Notes under the pieces: model-generated
The model's input: the letters and a program-made list of their open reading frames with translations, nothing else
What the model was told of the DNA's origin: nothing
The model's database searches: none
Origin: Psychrobacter sp. bablab_jr014
GTDB lineage: Bacteria; Pseudomonadota; Gammaproteobacteria; Pseudomonadales; Moraxellaceae
Direction of reading: 5' to 3'
Length of the DNA: 55,413 nucleotides
Assembly: GCF_016464015.1 (NCBI RefSeq)
Contig: NZ_JACDXT010000018.1
Location: 1 to 55,413, forward strand
Part shown: piece after piece, positions 1 through 8,897 of the stretch
Layout: every line of letters begins with the position of its first letter
Numbering within the stretch: position 1 is the stretch's first letter
Position numbers and translations under genes: made by a program

Positions 1-203
1 AATAATAAGTTTAGTCATTCTAAGCGCTTATTTTTAACGATGAAGCGGCAAAAAAGAGTCCTGTCCCTGCGGGCTGATGCTAAAATTGCCCCATACTGCG
101 TTGCAAATCTCGCTAAGGCATCTGCATTATCGTCGCTTTGTGCCTTGTCTGGAACAATTTTAGCGATCAGCAGTGCCTATTTGCGAATGTCCAACATGCC
201 CTA
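1..203. mobile_element. MITE-like element, right part (cut by window edge)
   Basis: The right end reads, on the minus strand from 203, TAGGGCATGTTGGACATTCG. This is an imperfect inverted copy (17 of 20) of TAGGGCGTGTTGACCATTCG at 55276-55295, and GGCACTG recurs a few bases further in on both sides. Bases 1-72 are identical to 55342-55413, so both window edges sit in copies of one element whose full length would be about 265 bp between TA dinucleotides. It has no transposase. TA next to GGGC ends would suit an IS630/mariner-type non-autonomous element; this is inference. The open frame beginning at 40 runs through this element and is not a real gene start. Confidence 0.75.
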
Positions 204-234
204 CTTATTTTTCATCATAACAGGAGTGCGGCAG

Positions 235-828
235 ATGCCCAGCACACAACAACGTCTTTGGCAGCGCAGTTTATTGGTGGTGGGTATGAGCGGTCTGTTG
301 CTAACGGGCTGTGATTCCTCTGAGCCGACCAGCGACACGGCAACACCCGTTACAGAGACTAAAGAGAACACCGCGTCTGCGCCAGAAGCCAGCGTAACAA
401 TGGATACAAATACAGTGGCTCAAAATACCGAGGCCAATCAAGCATTGCCTGAAAACAACAGCCCGCCAACCGATACCGCGCCTACAAATACGGCTGACAA
501 TGCCACTACAGACGCGCCTGCCGAAACCCTCGCGGGCACACAAATCACTGACATGCGCTATCAAAATGCGGCAGGCGAAGTCATCAGTGTGGTCTTTACT
601 ACCTCGCCATCTGGTATTTTAAGCGCGCGCCTTACTATGCCTAATCAAGCGCCGATGACCTTAGATGCGCCTGAGGGTCAAGGTAACAATCCTACCTACC
701 GCAGTAGCGATGGCAAAACCCAACTCGTCAGTCATGGCGGCGGCAATAGCATTGATGTGATTATCAATGACACCGTGACCAGTTTTGATGCGACCAGTGC
801 CGATGCGCGTGTGGTGACCACGTCATAA
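235..828 (+). CDS. Predicted outer-membrane lipoprotein, unknown function
   Basis: A 197-aa protein beginning MPSTQQ, preceded by AGGAG eight bases upstream of the ATG. The open frame extends back to 40, but that part lies in the repeat element. Residues 1-25 form a lipoprotein signal with lipobox LLTGC. A low-complexity Thr/Ala/Asn/Pro linker (about residues 26-100) follows, then a C-terminal domain of about 95 residues predicted to be beta-rich. The C-terminal domain faintly recalls MliC-type lysozyme inhibitors but lacks their cysteines, so I assign no function. The repeat element ends only 31 bp upstream of the start codon, so the promoter probably lies in or beyond the element. The gene is followed by a strong hairpin terminator. 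Confidence 0.75.
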   Translation: MPSTQQRLWQRSLLVVGMSGLLLTGCDSSEPTSDTATPVTETKENTASAPEASVTMDTNTVAQNTEANQALPENNSPPTDTAPTNTADNATTDAPAETLAGTQITDMRYQNAAGEVISVVFTTSPSGILSARLTMPNQAPMTLDAPEGQGNNPTYRSSDGKTQLVSHGGGNSIDVIINDTVTSFDATSADARVVTTS

Positions 829-878
829 ATCAATAAATCTAAATCAATAAATCATAGACGCAAACACCAAGCCCATAA

Positions 879-910
879 AAAAGCGCTGCCTGATGTTAAG
901 CAGCGCTTTT
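879..910. terminator. Bidirectional intrinsic terminator
   Basis: Perfect 11-bp stem AAAAGCGCTGC / GCAGCGCTTTT with a 10-base loop. The A tract on one side and T tract on the other allow it to serve both the lipoprotein gene (plus strand) and the 471-aa gene (minus strand), which converge here. Confidence 0.85.
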
Positions 911-934
911 CTTATTTAGGATTGAGCGCTTATT

Positions 935-2350
935 TTATAAACCGAGCTTTTGCCGTAGTTTGGATAAAAATCCTGATTTGGCAGGCTGCGGCGCACGTGC
1001 TGGCTCAGGTTCAGAAGCTACTGACTGGCTACTGCCTGTCAGATTGACATCCACACTGCTGCTCGTCGGCGCGCTGGTTTGCTCACCACGAGCGCGACGC
1101 GCCAAGAGTTCATCCATCGTCATTTGCACAGGCGCGGCTGGACGCTCTACGGGACTCGGCATGTCATTATTGGCGCTTGGCGCTGTAGGGTCGACGCTAC
1201 GTTGGATACGGGTATCAATATCAATATAATTGTCCGCCTGCAAACTGCCTGCAAACAGCAAACTTGCAATAATTTTTTTGCTGCTACCGACTGAGATTTC
1301 CGCACGCTGCGCCATTTGACTGACATTACGCGGGGCATGCTCTATTGCAGTCATCACGCGCATCATCTCGCGGCGCTCTTTGGCGTTCATAACACGTCCT
1401 TGATTGTCGAGTGCAGGCTTGACCCAATAGCGCAAACGGTAAGTAGCATCATCATTAATCAGTGGCGTAAGTAGCGTGCTTTGTCGCCACGCTGCCTGCC
1501 ACAGCCACTGTGTTAAGTCTGTTGCGTCTTTATCATCGGGGCGCTCATCGATATAGTCTTCTACCGCCCACGACAGATCCAAAGGTACAGGCATTGTCGT
1601 ATCTTGCCACAATCTGCCTGTGCTTGGCTCCAAGATAGCGACACGGCGGCGTGCTCCATTGTGCTCAGCTGTGACTTGATTTAACCCTATTGGTCGACTT
1701 TGTAAGGTTTTAATACAGCGTACCAGTCCGTAATAGTTCTGACTGCTGTGTTCTACAGCTCTAGATTCGGCAGGGTTGACTTGTGGCTGGGCTTGAGCCG
1801 ATGTGCTTGGCGCAGGCGGTGTGTCAGGCTCTTGCGGACGCGCCTCAGACTGACCTGTCGTCACTGTCTCATGGATATTATTTTCTGCCTGACGCGCGGC
1901 TTCTAGCGTAACAGGTGTTTCGCCCTCGTCTTCAGGCGCATAGGCTTGCTGTTTCATAATATTGGTAACGCTGCCCGAGCCTTTTTGCAAGACCGCAACA
2001 TAGCGCATCAGCCAATCGCTTAGATTATCGAGTTTTTTTAGCGGCAATACGACATGATTATCTGCCATATAACCTGTCTCATCATCGTTACGACTGACGT
2101 ATAACACAGGCTTACCAACTTGCGTAGATAACAGTTTTAAAACGCTCGCGGCATCACGAAACTCATGGCTGATAAGATATAAATCCACTTGGCTATGACT
2201 GGCAGAAACCCATTCAAGATCAGCCTCTAGACGCAACAGGATACGTAGATAGCCCTTTAGCAGTACCTGATCAGCAGGACGGATACCCACTAAAGCAGTG
2301 CGCAACACCTTTTTTAGGTTCTGCTGATGATTGTCTGCCAAATAGGTCAT
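935..2350 (-). CDS. Hypothetical 471-aa protein
   Basis: Not recognised. The ATG has an excellent Shine-Dalgarno (GGAGGGATTAC then ATG). About residues 1-130 look like a compact alpha/beta domain with alternating hydrophobic strands, including LYLISHEF and KPVLYVSRNDD. A Glu/Pro/Ala/Gln-rich linker (about 135-205) follows, then a second globular region (about 205-375) ending in a helix-rich stretch (NVSQMAQRAEISVGSSKKII) that could be a winged-helix or helix-turn-helix unit. The tail is a disordered Ser/Pro/Ala stretch ending in a short basic amphipathic peptide, FLSKLRQKLGL. It has no signal peptide or membrane segment, so it is probably cytoplasmic. It stands alone, converging with the lipoprotein gene and divergent from proS. 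Confidence 0.7.
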   Translation of the reverse strand: MTYLADNHQQNLKKVLRTALVGIRPADQVLLKGYLRILLRLEADLEWVSASHSQVDLYLISHEFRDAASVLKLLSTQVGKPVLYVSRNDDETGYMADNHVVLPLKKLDNLSDWLMRYVAVLQKGSGSVTNIMKQQAYAPEDEGETPVTLEAARQAENNIHETVTTGQSEARPQEPDTPPAPSTSAQAQPQVNPAESRAVEHSSQNYYGLVRCIKTLQSRPIGLNQVTAEHNGARRRVAILEPSTGRLWQDTTMPVPLDLSWAVEDYIDERPDDKDATDLTQWLWQAAWRQSTLLTPLINDDATYRLRYWVKPALDNQGRVMNAKERREMMRVMTAIEHAPRNVSQMAQRAEISVGSSKKIIASLLFAGSLQADNYIDIDTRIQRSVDPTAPSANNDMPSPVERPAAPVQMTMDELLARRARGEQTSAPTSSSVDVNLTGSSQSVASEPEPARAPQPAKSGFLSKLRQKLGL

Positions 2351-2996
2351 GTAATCCCTCCAAGTTGTACGTCAAGATACCGCTCAAATAATGGTTCATC
2401 GTAAACTGCTTTATGGTACAGGCTTTATTTTTTAGTCACACAACATATTACGCTGTTTTTCATTGTAAAACATTGTTCAATCAAGTACGAGACCTGCCAA
2501 GCCATTTATTACGCCACCTGTGCCATGGGTTGATATGGTCATTATGGTTTGGCGCGTCAAGATCAATCTAAGCAAAAAGCGTACCGATTCATAAAGTATG
2601 AAACAAACCATAGGGGTCGCTTACGATGGCAGGATGTTTTCATGCTGTAACCGCATTATTTATTTTTTTAATGGCGGCTTTATATCATATTCGCTCGATT
2701 GCCATGTATAACCAAAAAATAAGCGCCAAATGCTTAAATATTGACATGAAAATGGTAAAAAGTAGAAAAATTATTGCGTCTGCGGTCAAGTTTACCTAAC
2801 ATAGCTTGATTGTACCGAGAATGTTTTATTGCCTCTGCACAACTCGCGTAACGCGTTTGGTATGTCAGATGCCTCTATTGGTTCGGAGAAGGTGTCTTTA
2901 TCCTGCTGGTCGATACGATTGCGCCCAGCCTAGCGGTCATTTTTACCCTGTCCGACCTCTTATTTATTTTACCCAAGATAAGGTGACGCTTTATTT
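2351..2996. other. 646-bp intergenic region upstream of proS
   Basis: Divergent upstream region between the 471-aa gene and proS. It is AT-rich with no convincing gene; a 64-codon frame at 2806-3000 has no ribosome binding site and no family resemblance. It should hold the promoters of both flanking genes, but I cannot place them with confidence. I saw no riboswitch or T-box signature. Confidence 0.5.
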
Positions 2997-4715
2997 ATGA
3001 AAGCCAGTCAATGTTTATTTGCCACGCTAAAAGAAACCCCAAACGACGCTGATATTGCTTCTAGCCAGTTGATGGTACGTGCAGGCTTGATTCGTAAAAT
3101 CGCATCAGGGCTGTATATTTGGCTACCAATGGGGCTAAAGATTTTAAAGCAAGTTGAGCGCGTTGTACGTGAAGAGATGGAGAGTATCGGCGCACAAGAG
3201 CTTTTGATGCCGATGACGCAGCCTGCTGAGCTGTGGCAAACCAGTGGCCGCTATACAGATTATGGCCCTGAATTGTTACGTTTCGTTGACCGCCACGAGC
3301 GCGGGTTTGTGCTTGGCCCAACGCACGAAGAAGTCATTACCAATCTTGCTAAAGGCGAGCTGCGCAGCTACAAGCAGCTGCCCATAACGTTTTTCCAAAT
3401 CCAAGGCAAGTTCCGCGACGAGATTCGTCCACGCTTTGGCGTGATGCGTGCGCGTGAATTTACAATGAAAGACGCCTATTCGTTCCATATCGACCAAGCC
3501 TCACTTGCCAATACATATCAAGACATGTACGACGCTTATACGCGTATCTTTACCCGTTTGGGCTTAGATTTCCGCGCAGTACAGGCCGATTCAGGCTCGA
3601 TTGGTGGCTTCGCGTCACATGAGTTTCACGTCCTTGCGGACAGCGGCGAAGACGACATCGTGTTCTCTGATGTGTCGGATTACGCAGCCAATATTGAGCT
3701 GGCTGAAGCCATCAGTATCGGCGAGCGTCAAGCGCCAACCATGACCCGTCAAGATATCGACACCGTCGAGATGCCGACCTGCGAAGCAGTCGCGGACTAT
3801 CTGAACTTGCCACTGGCTAAAACGGTCAAAACTTTGATTGTTAATGGGCAAACCGCTGAGGGTGAGCCGCAGCTGGTCGCGCTGGTCTTACGTGGTGACC
3901 ACACGTTAAACGACATCAAAGCTGAAAAATTGGACGAAGTGGCAACGCCATTGACTCTTGCTAGCGATGCTGACTTAAAAGCAGCAGGCTTGTATAAAGG
4001 CTATATCGGTGTGGACTTGGACATGCCTGTACTGGTCGACCGTGCCGCCGCTGAATTGTCCGATTTTGTGGCAGGCGCAAACGTCGTCAACAAACACAGC
4101 ATCGGTGTCAACTGGGAGCGCGACGCACACATCACACGCACGGTCGATATCCGCAATGTGCAAGAAGGCGATGCCTCTCCAGATGGTCAAGGCACGCTAC
4201 AAATCAAACGCGGTATCGAAGTCGGTCACATCTTCCAATTGGGTGACAAATACTCGCAAGCGCTCGGCTGCACCGTTTCAGGTGAAGAAGGCAAGCCTGT
4301 CACGCTCATGATGGGCTGCTACGGTATCGGGGTCAGTCGTATCATCGCAGCGGCTATCGAACAAAATAACGATGCCAATGGTATCTTATGGCCGACCACC
4401 CCTGACGTTAAGGATTCACTCGCACCGTTTGAAGTCGCTATCGTGCCGATGAAATCAAAAGAAGATACGGTCATTGAGACAGCCACTGCATTGTATGAAA
4501 CCCTAAAAGCGCGTGGCGTGAATGTGCTACTAGATGACCGCAACGAGCGTCCTGGCGTCAAATTTGCTGACCTTGAGCTGATTGGCGTACCGCATCGCAT
4601 CATCGTCTCTGACCGCAATCTTGCTGAAGACAAATACGAGCATGTTAACCGCCGCACAGGTGAAAAGCAGCTCTTAAGCCATGACGAATTGCTTGCCGCG
4701 CTTGGCTGTGAATAA
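2997..4715 (+). CDS. proS: Prolyl-tRNA synthetase
   Basis: Charges tRNA-Pro with proline in the cytoplasm. The 572-aa length equals that of the bacterial-type (E. coli-like) enzyme. The class II catalytic core starts with [12 protein letters not shown], continues with motif 2 ([20 protein letters not shown], about residues 138-157), and is interrupted at about 225-400 by the INS/YbaK-like editing insertion. Motif 3 ([10 protein letters not shown]) is near 440 and the C-terminal anticodon-binding domain spans about 470-570. The start is supported by AAGGTG 11 bases upstream. A long upstream gap and a terminator immediately downstream indicate single-gene transcription. Complete, with no oddities. 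Confidence 0.98.
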   Translation: MKASQCLFATLKETPNDADIASSQLMVRAGLIRKIASGLYIWLPMGLKILKQVERVVREEMESIGAQELLMPMTQPAELWQTSGRYTDYGPELLRFVDRHERGFVLGPTHEEVITNLAKGELRSYKQLPITFFQIQGKFRDEIRPRFGVMRAREFTMKDAYSFHIDQASLANTYQDMYDAYTRIFTRLGLDFRAVQADSGSIGGFASHEFHVLADSGEDDIVFSDVSDYAANIELAEAISIGERQAPTMTRQDIDTVEMPTCEAVADYLNLPLAKTVKTLIVNGQTAEGEPQLVALVLRGDHTLNDIKAEKLDEVATPLTLASDADLKAAGLYKGYIGVDLDMPVLVDRAAAELSDFVAGANVVNKHSIGVNWERDAHITRTVDIRNVQEGDASPDGQGTLQIKRGIEVGHIFQLGDKYSQALGCTVSGEEGKPVTLMMGCYGIGVSRIIAAAIEQNNDANGILWPTTPDVKDSLAPFEVAIVPMKSKEDTVIETATALYETLKARGVNVLLDDRNERPGVKFADLELIGVPHRIIVSDRNLAEDKYEHVNRRTGEKQLLSHDELLAALGCE

Positions 4716-4736
4716 TCGCTGCTCGCAATCGTTAAT

Positions 4737-4766
4737 AAAAAAGCGCCCATCGTGGCGCTTTTTTTT
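4737..4766 (+). terminator. Intrinsic terminator of proS
   Basis: Stem AAAAAAGCGCC / GGCGCTTTTTTT separated by a 6-base loop, 22 bases after the proS stop codon, ending in a T run. The flanking A tract could also allow it to act for the convergent queF gene. Confidence 0.85.
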
Positions 4767-4796
4767 GTGCATATCATTAAGGCCAAACGGCGTGCT

Positions 4797-5648
4797 TTAC
4801 TGACGAATCAAACGGCTGGGCGCAGGCAATAGGCGGCTATCACTGACGCGGCATGGGTTGATATCAATACCACCGCGGCGCGTGTACCATGCGCGCACCA
4901 TCAGCTCCGTCGGCGCGTAAAAGGCGCTTAAATCAGCAAAGATTTGCTCCACGCACTGCTCATGAAAGCCATTGTGCTGACGAAAGCTCAAAACATAACG
5001 CAATAGCGCGGCGGTATCGACCTTTTTTGCACTGACAATATGCACTTGTAGCGTGCCCCAATCGGGCTGATTGGTCACAGGACAGTTACTGCGCAGCAAA
5101 TTGCAATACAGCAGCTGCGCCTCATTGGCGTCCGTCATCTCGCCTGCTGCCTGTAGCAAGCTGGCATCAGGATGCGCGCATAGCGCCACCTTATCAGTGC
5201 TCTCTGCCAGTGCTTCATCAATACAGCTGCCTGCTGGCTGACTGATTTGTAGGCTCTCAGGCATCTCACCTAAAGCAAACAAACTGACCTCAACCGCCGC
5301 TTGCAAACACGCAGATAAGTCCTCGGTGATTTGCGCGCTGACCGCGTCCCAGCTTTCAAATACCGTGAAGTTCAGGCTGTTAAAATATAACTTTAAAGAC
5401 TTAGACTCGATGATAGATGGGCTGTCCGCAGGAATAGCAAGGCGTGCCATCGCCACTTGTGAGATACCGCGTGCATCAAGCCACGACAGCTCAAATGCGT
5501 GCCACCAGTCTACCCCTTGTGCCAAGCGCGTGGCATCACCGCCGATCACATCACGCCCGAGCGAGCGCGCAATCGGATACAGCAGACTTGGGTCATACTG
5601 CGTTGGATAGTCGGTGGTGTGCTCGCCCAAAATGCCGTGAATACTCAT
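4797..5648 (-). CDS. queF: NADPH-dependent 7-cyano-7-deazaguanine (preQ0) reductase
   Basis: Reduces the nitrile of preQ0 to the aminomethyl group of preQ1 using NADPH in queuosine biosynthesis. The 283-aa size matches the long, two-module (E. coli YqcD-type) QueF. The hallmark ESKSLK motif is at residues 81-86. The catalytic cysteine is C189 in SNCPVTNQPDWGT, and the FHEQCVE substrate-binding segment lies in the C-terminal part. It converges on proS and is followed upstream by an unrelated secreted-protein gene, so it is probably monocistronic. Complete. Confidence 0.95.
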   Translation of the reverse strand: MSIHGILGEHTTDYPTQYDPSLLYPIARSLGRDVIGGDATRLAQGVDWWHAFELSWLDARGISQVAMARLAIPADSPSIIESKSLKLYFNSLNFTVFESWDAVSAQITEDLSACLQAAVEVSLFALGEMPESLQISQPAGSCIDEALAESTDKVALCAHPDASLLQAAGEMTDANEAQLLYCNLLRSNCPVTNQPDWGTLQVHIVSAKKVDTAALLRYVLSFRQHNGFHEQCVEQIFADLSAFYAPTELMVRAWYTRRGGIDINPCRVSDSRLLPAPSRLIRQ

Positions 5649-5744
5649 AAACTGCCCTAACTGCTAAATACATGATAATAAGTGGCCGTATTTTACCGCA
5701 ATCAACCCTTGCTGTGCGCCTTTTGTGTGGTTGCATCTGTCACG

Positions 5745-6587
5745 TTAGCGAATCGGTACAACCTGCCATTCATCACTGCCTTCAGGCTTAACGTAATTAA
5801 AGCGCACGCGGTAAGCGGCATTGTCATCATAGTTGATGGTGTAGTAATAATCGACCAGCAGACTGCTGTCCGTCACCCACTCTAGCTTGACACTTGAGGG
5901 ATTTTTATACGCATCCTCGCCGTTATAGTAGGCGATATGCGCCTCAATGACGTCTGTGCTGTTTTCGTCTTCACTTTCAAGGTCGTAATAGCCACTGGTT
6001 TGTTTGTTTGCAATATTTATATAAGTATCACCGGGATAAGCAGAAACGGTTGCCACATAATCACGACTGGGCGAAAAAGCAGGCTGTACCCCTATAAGTT
6101 CTTGATTGAGACCTGTCTTTAAATCAACGAGAATAGCATTGGCACTTTCTGACAAATCCTCTCTGATGACAAGCTCCTGAGTCTCGGCATCATAAGTTTG
6201 TAGCCGAAGCTCTGTACTAATGTCTTCGTAGCGTGAGTGATGCTCACGAAACGTCAGTGGCAAACGGCGATTGGGTACTTTAATGAAAATAGTGTCTTTT
6301 TCACGCGCTAGTGTTTCAGACAGTCCCCATTCCTTGCTCAGTCCATTGTCCCGTGCTTCGGCAATGTCATACATACAAAGATCATAGGCAGATTCGCCCG
6401 CCGCATTGTAGTCGGTGTCCAGCTCATAGCACTCGGTAAATGCCTCATAAGGATACGCCTCTTGCGGCAGTACTTCCCACACATAGTCACTCATCGCGGC
6501 ACGCGGCGCACTCTCTGCCTGCGCTGCCCCTGCACATAGTGTCAGCAGCAAACCACTTATTTTTACCAGCTTAGTCATTTTTCGCAT
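5745..6587 (-). CDS. Secreted hypothetical protein
   Basis: A 280-aa protein with a clear Sec signal peptide (MTKLVKISG... to the AQA cleavage site near residue 24), so periplasmic or exported. The mature part is rich in Tyr, Asp and Glu. It has Cys at two places in the N-terminal third and a beta-rich C-terminal half with several Y-Y and D-D clusters. I do not recognise the family. Two in-frame ATGs (6587 and 6578) are possible starts. Neither has a Shine-Dalgarno, because the T tract of a hairpin terminator directly abuts the start codon (see 6588-6614). Its promoter must therefore overlap or precede that hairpin. Confidence 0.7.
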   Translation of the reverse strand: MRKMTKLVKISGLLLTLCAGAAQAESAPRAAMSDYVWEVLPQEAYPYEAFTECYELDTDYNAAGESAYDLCMYDIAEARDNGLSKEWGLSETLAREKDTIFIKVPNRRLPLTFREHHSRYEDISTELRLQTYDAETQELVIREDLSESANAILVDLKTGLNQELIGVQPAFSPSRDYVATVSAYPGDTYINIANKQTSGYYDLESEDENSTDVIEAHIAYYNGEDAYKNPSSVKLEWVTDSSLLVDYYYTINYDDNAAYRVRFNYVKPEGSDEWQVVPIR

Positions 6588-6614
6588 AAAAAAAGCCCAA
6601 CAAATTTTTGGGCT
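6588..6614 (-). terminator. Hairpin with T tract abutting a start codon
   Basis: On the minus strand, AGCCCAA and TTGGGCT pair around a 7-base loop and run straight into seven T residues followed by ATG of the 280-aa secreted protein. It can act as terminator for the upstream ABC permease gene, or as a leader attenuator for the secreted protein. Confidence 0.7.
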
Positions 6615-6693
6615 ATATAGTAAGCAAATGGGTGCCAGAACTCAAGCACCGCTTTTCCGCTATTGTTAATTCACTATACAATCGATGCAAAGT

Positions 6694-6761
6694 GATTAGA
6701 CGGTATTTTTCGTAGCCTCTGGAGACGCAGTCACAGCAAGCAAGAAAAATACCGTCTAATC
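6694..6761. repeat. Palindromic element, copy 1
   Basis: Perfect 18-bp arms GATTAGACGGTATTTTTC (6694-6711) and its complement (6744-6761) flank a 32-base loop containing GGAGACGCAGTCACAGCAAG. Two further copies are at 40137-40203 (inverted) and 42421-42488. The loop is conserved. The arms differ between copies, but in matching pairs. It lies between the ABC permease gene and the secreted-protein gene. Confidence 0.85.
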
Positions 6762-6811
6762 GCAGAAAGTTGTTATGCTATATCAGTTTTATTGAAATTT
6801 AACTGCATTAA

Positions 6812-7621
6812 CTACAAACGAATCCGTGAACCATTGCTTAGCAGGCGATAAGCGATCACATAAAATATCACGCAAAAGGCAAAAATCGCGCCCATCGAGT
6901 ACCAGACATTCACGTCAGAGTAGCCCAAGATACCGTAGCGGAACGAGTTCACCATATAGACAATAGGATTTAATAGCGAGATGTTTTGCCAAAATGGCGA
7001 CAGATTTTCCATAGAATAAAACACACCGCCCAAATAGGTCAGCGGCGTCAAGACAAAGCTTGGGACGATAGAGATATCATCAAATGAGCGTGCAAACACG
7101 GCATTAATAAAACCGCCAAGTGAAAACAAAATCGACGTGCCCAATACCGTGAACATGGTCACAAATAAATGCTCAATACCCAAATGCGTAAAAAACAGCG
7201 CCACAATAGAGACGATTAAGGCAATCGCCAGCCCGCGAAAGATACCGCCGCTGACATAGCCCATTAATATCGCGTGCTTTGAGACGGGCGATACCAAAAG
7301 CTCCTCGATACTGGCGGTAAATTTGGCACTAAAAAAGCTCGACACCACGTTGGAATAGCTGTTGGTGATAATCGACATCATGATAAGACCGGGTACGATA
7401 AACTGCATGTACGGCACGCCGCCCATCTCGCCCACACGTGAGCCAATCATCTTACCGAAGATGACAAAATATAAGCTCATGGTAATCACAGGCGGCAATA
7501 GCGTCTGGGGCCAAATGCGTAAAATACGGCGCACTTCTTTGAGCAAAATGGTCCAAAATGAAATCCACTTTTTGTTCCATGACATGGATTTTTTGGTGTC
7601 TAGTGCTGGCGTTTGGCTCAT
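6812..7621 (-). CDS. yadH: ABC-2 type transporter permease (YadH-like)
   Basis: Membrane subunit of an ABC exporter. It is 269 aa with about six hydrophobic segments and the ABC-2 family character (LLPPVITMSLYFVIFGKMIG near the N-terminus; the conserved TPLTYLGGVFYS segment near residue 190). The substrate is not predictable. Its start overlaps the stop of the ATPase gene by 4 bases (ATGA), indicating translational coupling and a two-gene operon in the order ATPase then permease, as in E. coli yadGH. The symbol is by family resemblance. Confidence 0.88.
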   Translation of the reverse strand: MSQTPALDTKKSMSWNKKWISFWTILLKEVRRILRIWPQTLLPPVITMSLYFVIFGKMIGSRVGEMGGVPYMQFIVPGLIMMSIITNSYSNVVSSFFSAKFTASIEELLVSPVSKHAILMGYVSGGIFRGLAIALIVSIVALFFTHLGIEHLFVTMFTVLGTSILFSLGGFINAVFARSFDDISIVPSFVLTPLTYLGGVFYSMENLSPFWQNISLLNPIVYMVNSFRYGILGYSDVNVWYSMGAIFAFCVIFYVIAYRLLSNGSRIRL

Positions 7622-8580
7622 AATCCTGCCTCCTTCATGCTGTCTTTACTGTCGATATTTTTGTCCACTAGGCGCATAAACAGCTCCTCTAAGCGGTTGG
7701 CTTTGTTACGCATACTGGCGACTACCAGCCCTTGCGCTGACAGCTGCTCAAAGACGTTATTAAGCGACTCACCTTCTGTCAAAGTCACCTCGACCGTCTG
7801 ACTGTCGGGCTGTGTCACTTCGGTCACGCCATCAAGCTGCACCGTATGATTGGCGGGAACTTCCAAATCAAAGACAAACGTCTCAACCGACAACTGCGCA
7901 AGTAAATTTTTCATCTCGGTGTTAATACGAATCTCGCCATGATCCAAAATGGCAATGCGTTTGCACAGCTGCTCCGCTTCTTCAAGATAATGGGTGGTTA
8001 AGATAATGGTGGTGTTTTCTTCGATATTAATCTGCTGCATAAAATCCCACATCGAGCGGCGCAGCTCGATATCTACCCCTGCGGTAGGCTCATCAAGGAT
8101 CAGCAGTTTGGGCTTATGGATGAGCGCACGCGCAATCATTAAGCGGCGCTTCATACCGCCTGACAGCTCACGCGCTTTGTTACCGCGTTTATCCCACAGA
8201 CCAAGCGCCGTCAGCAAACGCTTTGCCCGTGGCCGCGCTTCTTTTGCCGAAATACCAAAATAACCCGCTTGGGTGATTAAAATATCTTCAACTTTTTCAA
8301 ACATATTAAAGTTAAATTCTTGCGGCACCACGCCAAGATATTGTTTGGCTAGCGACGGATTGGCCAATAGGTCTGTGCCAAATATCTCAACACTGCCTGT
8401 GGTCGGCTGAAACAACGAGCTGATGATACCAATCATCGTGGACTTGCCCGCGCCGTTCGGCCCCAATAATGCAAAAAAACCGCCTTGCGGTACGGTTAAA
8501 GAGACACCTTTGAGTGCCGAAAAGCCATTTTTGTAGGTTTTGGACAGATTGTTTATCGATAACGCAGGTACGTCAGACAT
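7618..8580 (-). CDS. yadG: ABC transporter ATP-binding protein (YadG-like)
   Basis: ATPase subunit of the exporter with the overlapping permease. It is 320 aa with Walker A GPNGAGKST (about residues 38-46), signature LSGGMKRR (about 140-147), Walker B LLILDEPTAGVD and the switch His in TTHYLEEAEQ. A C-terminal extension of about 100 residues follows the nucleotide-binding domain, as is usual for the CcmA/YadG class. First gene of the pair; the region upstream is AT-rich and holds the promoter, not resolved here. Confidence 0.9.
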   Translation of the reverse strand: MSDVPALSINNLSKTYKNGFSALKGVSLTVPQGGFFALLGPNGAGKSTMIGIISSLFQPTTGSVEIFGTDLLANPSLAKQYLGVVPQEFNFNMFEKVEDILITQAGYFGISAKEARPRAKRLLTALGLWDKRGNKARELSGGMKRRLMIARALIHKPKLLILDEPTAGVDIELRRSMWDFMQQINIEENTTIILTTHYLEEAEQLCKRIAILDHGEIRINTEMKNLLAQLSVETFVFDLEVPANHTVQLDGVTEVTQPDSQTVEVTLTEGESLNNVFEQLSAQGLVVASMRNKANRLEELFMRLVDKNIDSKDSMKEAGL

Positions 8581-8828
8581 AAAGACCTCTACAGTTTGAG
8601 ATACGAGTGTTGCGCCTCGCTATCTTGTCAAATGAAAAAAAATACGATAGTTATTATAAAAAATGCTAAAGCTCTAATCTGAGGCTACCCATGCTAAATT
8701 TCAACCGACAATCACGGACGATAACCAATTTACCTAATAAGTAAAAATCATCATAAAGCCTTGCTCTATAGGCTCTTTATCCATACTAATGATTATAATG
8801 AAATGGCGGATGTAAAACGCCACCCCAT
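8581..8828. other. Intergenic region between ABC operon and cytochrome gene
   Basis: About 250 AT-rich bases upstream of the ABC operon. I see no gene or RNA signature. Frames crossing it from the cytochrome gene are out of frame with it and have no start signal. Confidence 0.4.
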
Positions 8829-8860
8829 AAAAAAACACCCATCTTTTGCAAGATGAGTGT
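8829..8860 (-). terminator. Intrinsic terminator of the cytochrome gene
   Basis: Arms ACACCCATCTT and AAGATGAGTGT (one mismatch) around TTGC, followed on the minus strand by a seven-T run. It lies 37 bases past the cytochrome stop codon. Confidence 0.85.
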
Positions 8861-8897
8861 CTTTGTAGACTTGGAAACAAGGTCTTCGTCATGCCAG

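Noticed and set aside
2806..3000. 64-codon frame just upstream of proS
   Set aside because: Lacks a ribosome site and protein-like character and overlaps the proS start.
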